A stretch of 64,000 nucleotides of DNA, from contig NZ_JAUSUZ010000001.1 of assembly GCF_030813715.1 (NCBI RefSeq), positions 7,068,001 to 7,132,000 on the forward strand. The letters are read 5' to 3'. This document shows positions 62,679-64,000 of this stretch, one piece after another. A program made the translations under genes and the position numbers. How positions within the stretch are numbered: the first letter of the stretch is position 1; every line of letters begins with the position of its first letter. The DNA comes from Catenuloplanes indicus. GTDB lineage: Bacteria; Actinomycetota; Actinomycetes; Mycobacteriales; Micromonosporaceae. A model generated the notes under the pieces. The model worked only from the letters and a program-made list of their open reading frames with translations. It had not been told where the DNA came from and made no database searches.

Positions 62679-64000
62679 TCAGTGCGTGGTGACCGAGGCC
62701 GTCACCGACCACAGGATCGCGCTCGCGACCTGCGGATACAGGCCCTTCGGGTGGGCGCGGAACAGCGGCTCCGTGCCGAACAGGACGGTCGCGGTGCCGG
62801 TGGCGGAGACACCGGAGACGACCGCGGCCTGGCCGGCCGCGTCGGCCGGGCCGCCGGTGCCGTCGTCGGACGCGCGCCAATGGCCGGCGACCAGCGGTGT
62901 TGCCGCGTACCGCTGCTCGGCCACCACCCCCGCGCCCAGCCCGGTGAACCACAGCGGCGAGTAGACGAACGAGTGCGGCAGCGCGGTCGTGCCGACCGGG
63001 CCAGGGCCGTTGAGCACGGACACCACGCCGTTCGCGTCGGAGCGGCCGGCGACCGCGGTGACCGCGAGCAGCCCGGCCTCGCTGTTGAACCGGGCACCGG
63101 TGACGCCGCGGGTGATCACCGCGCGCACGGACGCGACCTGCGTCTTGGCGCCGGGATTCAACATGGACCAGGACAGACCGGACGAGACGTACAGCGCGGA
63201 GACGCCGGCCAGCGACGCGCCCGCGTTCAGCGCCGAGGTGGAGACCGGCCGGACCTCGAAGCCGAGGTCACGCAGGACCAGCAGCTCGTCCGCGGCCGCG
63301 GCGGCGGCGATCACCGGGCGGGTGAGCGGGACTCCGGTGGCACCGCGCGGCGCGGCGGTGAACCGCACGCCGTAGGTGGCGGCGATCTCGGCGGCCGCCC
63401 GGCGCGGCACCACGACCGTGCCGTCCGCGAGCCGGCGGACCGGGACACCGCGGTCCAGCAGCGCGTTCAGCGCGCGGACGTCGGCCGCGTCGGTGAGCGT
63501 GAGCAACACGTCCCCGCGGCCGGCCGGCACCGCACCGGTGGGAGCAGCGACCGTGACCGGGTGCAGGCCGCCCGGCAGCGTGCCGCGCCGGACGATCGAG
63601 ACCGGCGCGCCCCAGAGCAGCCGGTGCGACCAGCCGGAGATGTCGTACATCTGCGGCACCAGCGCGGAGATGTCCCGGCCGGCCTCCAGCATCGCGTTCG
63701 CCAGGCCGCGCTTGGGCTGATGCATGTCGACGACGTAGGTGCCCGCGGCGTAGGACCGCCCGGACAGCACGAAGCCGCGGGACGCCCGGCCGACCCGGAT
63801 GTCGTGCGCCACCAGGTGGTCCACCAGGCGCGCGGCGGCCGGGGAACCGGCCGGGATCACGTACGCGCGCGGGAACTCGGTCTTGTAGCGGTCCTCCGGG
63901 CCGTACCCGGGCACGAACTCGTCCGGGACGTCGCGCAGCGGCTCACCGGCCCAGCCGCGGCGGAACTGCTCGATCTGGCCGGCGATCAGCGACTCCCGGT
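62679..64000 (-). CDS. M14 zinc carboxypeptidase, C-terminal part
   Basis: The frame runs off the window at 64000, so only about the last 440 residues are seen. They resemble the large accessory region of secreted actinobacterial zinc carboxypeptidases: PRAYVIPAGSPAAARLVDHLVAHDIRV, RSYAAGTYVVDMHQPKRGLANAMLEAG, MYDISGWSHRLLWG, then beta-rich repeats ending AILWSVTASVTTH. The catalytic HxxE...H domain would be in the missing N-terminal part. The assignment rests on the middle motifs; a different secreted peptidase is possible. Confidence 0.7.
   Translation of the reverse strand, partial: RESLIAGQIEQFRRGWAGEPLRDVPDEFVPGYGPEDRYKTEFPRAYVIPAGSPAAARLVDHLVAHDIRVGRASRGFVLSGRSYAAGTYVVDMHQPKRGLANAMLEAGRDISALVPQMYDISGWSHRLLWGAPVSIVRRGTLPGGLHPVTVAAPTGAVPAGRGDVLLTLTDAADVRALNALLDRGVPVRRLADGTVVVPRRAAAEIAATYGVRFTAAPRGATGVPLTRPVIAAAAAADELLVLRDLGFEVRPVSTSALNAGASLAGVSALYVSSGLSWSMLNPGAKTQVASVRAVITRGVTGARFNSEAGLLAVTAVAGRSDANGVVSVLNGPGPVGTTALPHSFVYSPLWFTGLGAGVVAEQRYAATPLVAGHWRASDDGTGGPADAAGQAAVVSGVSATGTATVLFGTEPLFRAHPKGLYPQVASAILWSVTASVTTH

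Overview
The window is very GC-rich, with strong third-position G/C, frequent GTG starts and short intergenic gaps. Gene content fits a filamentous actinomycete, most likely Micromonosporaceae (Actinoplanes or Catenuloplanes type). That placement is an inference from codon use and gene families. I saw no rRNA, tRNA, CRISPR array, prophage or insertion sequence. It reads as ordinary chromosome with many small regulatory and metabolic units.

Layout. 1-4.2 kb: the 3' part of a large LuxR regulator, an FAD aromatic hydroxylase with an altered FAD motif, and a coupled TetR-like protein. 4.3-8.3 kb: secreted alpha/beta hydrolase, NodB deacetylase, OsmC and a tandem universal stress protein. 8.4-10.4 kb: a truncated M1 aminopeptidase remnant, an FBP-family protein and a divergent TetR gene with a clear dyad operator. 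10.8-20.4 kb: two GH6 cellulases (one with CBM2 and a CebR-type box) flanking a histidine kinase and two response regulators whose EAL and HD-GYP output domains have lost key residues, then MOSC, a polyphosphate-glucokinase-like ROK kinase and a HAD phosphatase. 20.5-28.9 kb: a VOC protein, a HAD/antiporter pair, a PAS-GAF-SpoIIE-ATPase phosphatase, and divergent from it a long repetitive tail-anchored protein. 29-35.8 kb: MFS, small unknown genes, a TM-helix channel-like protein with a charged coiled coil, SRPBCC, YihY/BrkB and a carotenoid-dehydrogenase-like oxidoreductase.

35.8-36.4 kb is a non-coding GC-only imperfect repeat tract. It precedes a three-gene monosaccharide ABC operon (binding lipoprotein, double ATPase, permease) with a perfect LacI-type operator, an intercistronic hairpin and a strong terminator. 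41-50 kb: a MerR-PP2C fusion with its own dyad, a lipoprotein, SRPBCC, glycosyltransferase, AraC/SDR pair, DUF4291, other unknowns and SanA. 50-56 kb: amidase, ArsR/MFS pair, 2H phosphoesterase and RecQ helicase. 56-60.3 kb: an iron-box-controlled 2,3-dihydroxybenzoate operon (dhbA, C, E, B). 60.5-64 kb: a SnoaL-type ECF sigma factor, a cupin-DUF6069 ORF and the 3' part of an M14 carboxypeptidase.

Most notable signals: (1) a dispersed repeat of about 45-85 nt, present five times, every copy just downstream of a stop codon and in the same orientation as that gene; (2) the 861-residue tail-anchored protein with thirteen decapeptide repeats and a separate Tyr-Pro-type repeat; (3) a phosphorelay in which both c-di-GMP-type outputs look catalytically dead; (4) MerR fused to PP2C with a perfect 12-bp dyad in front of it.
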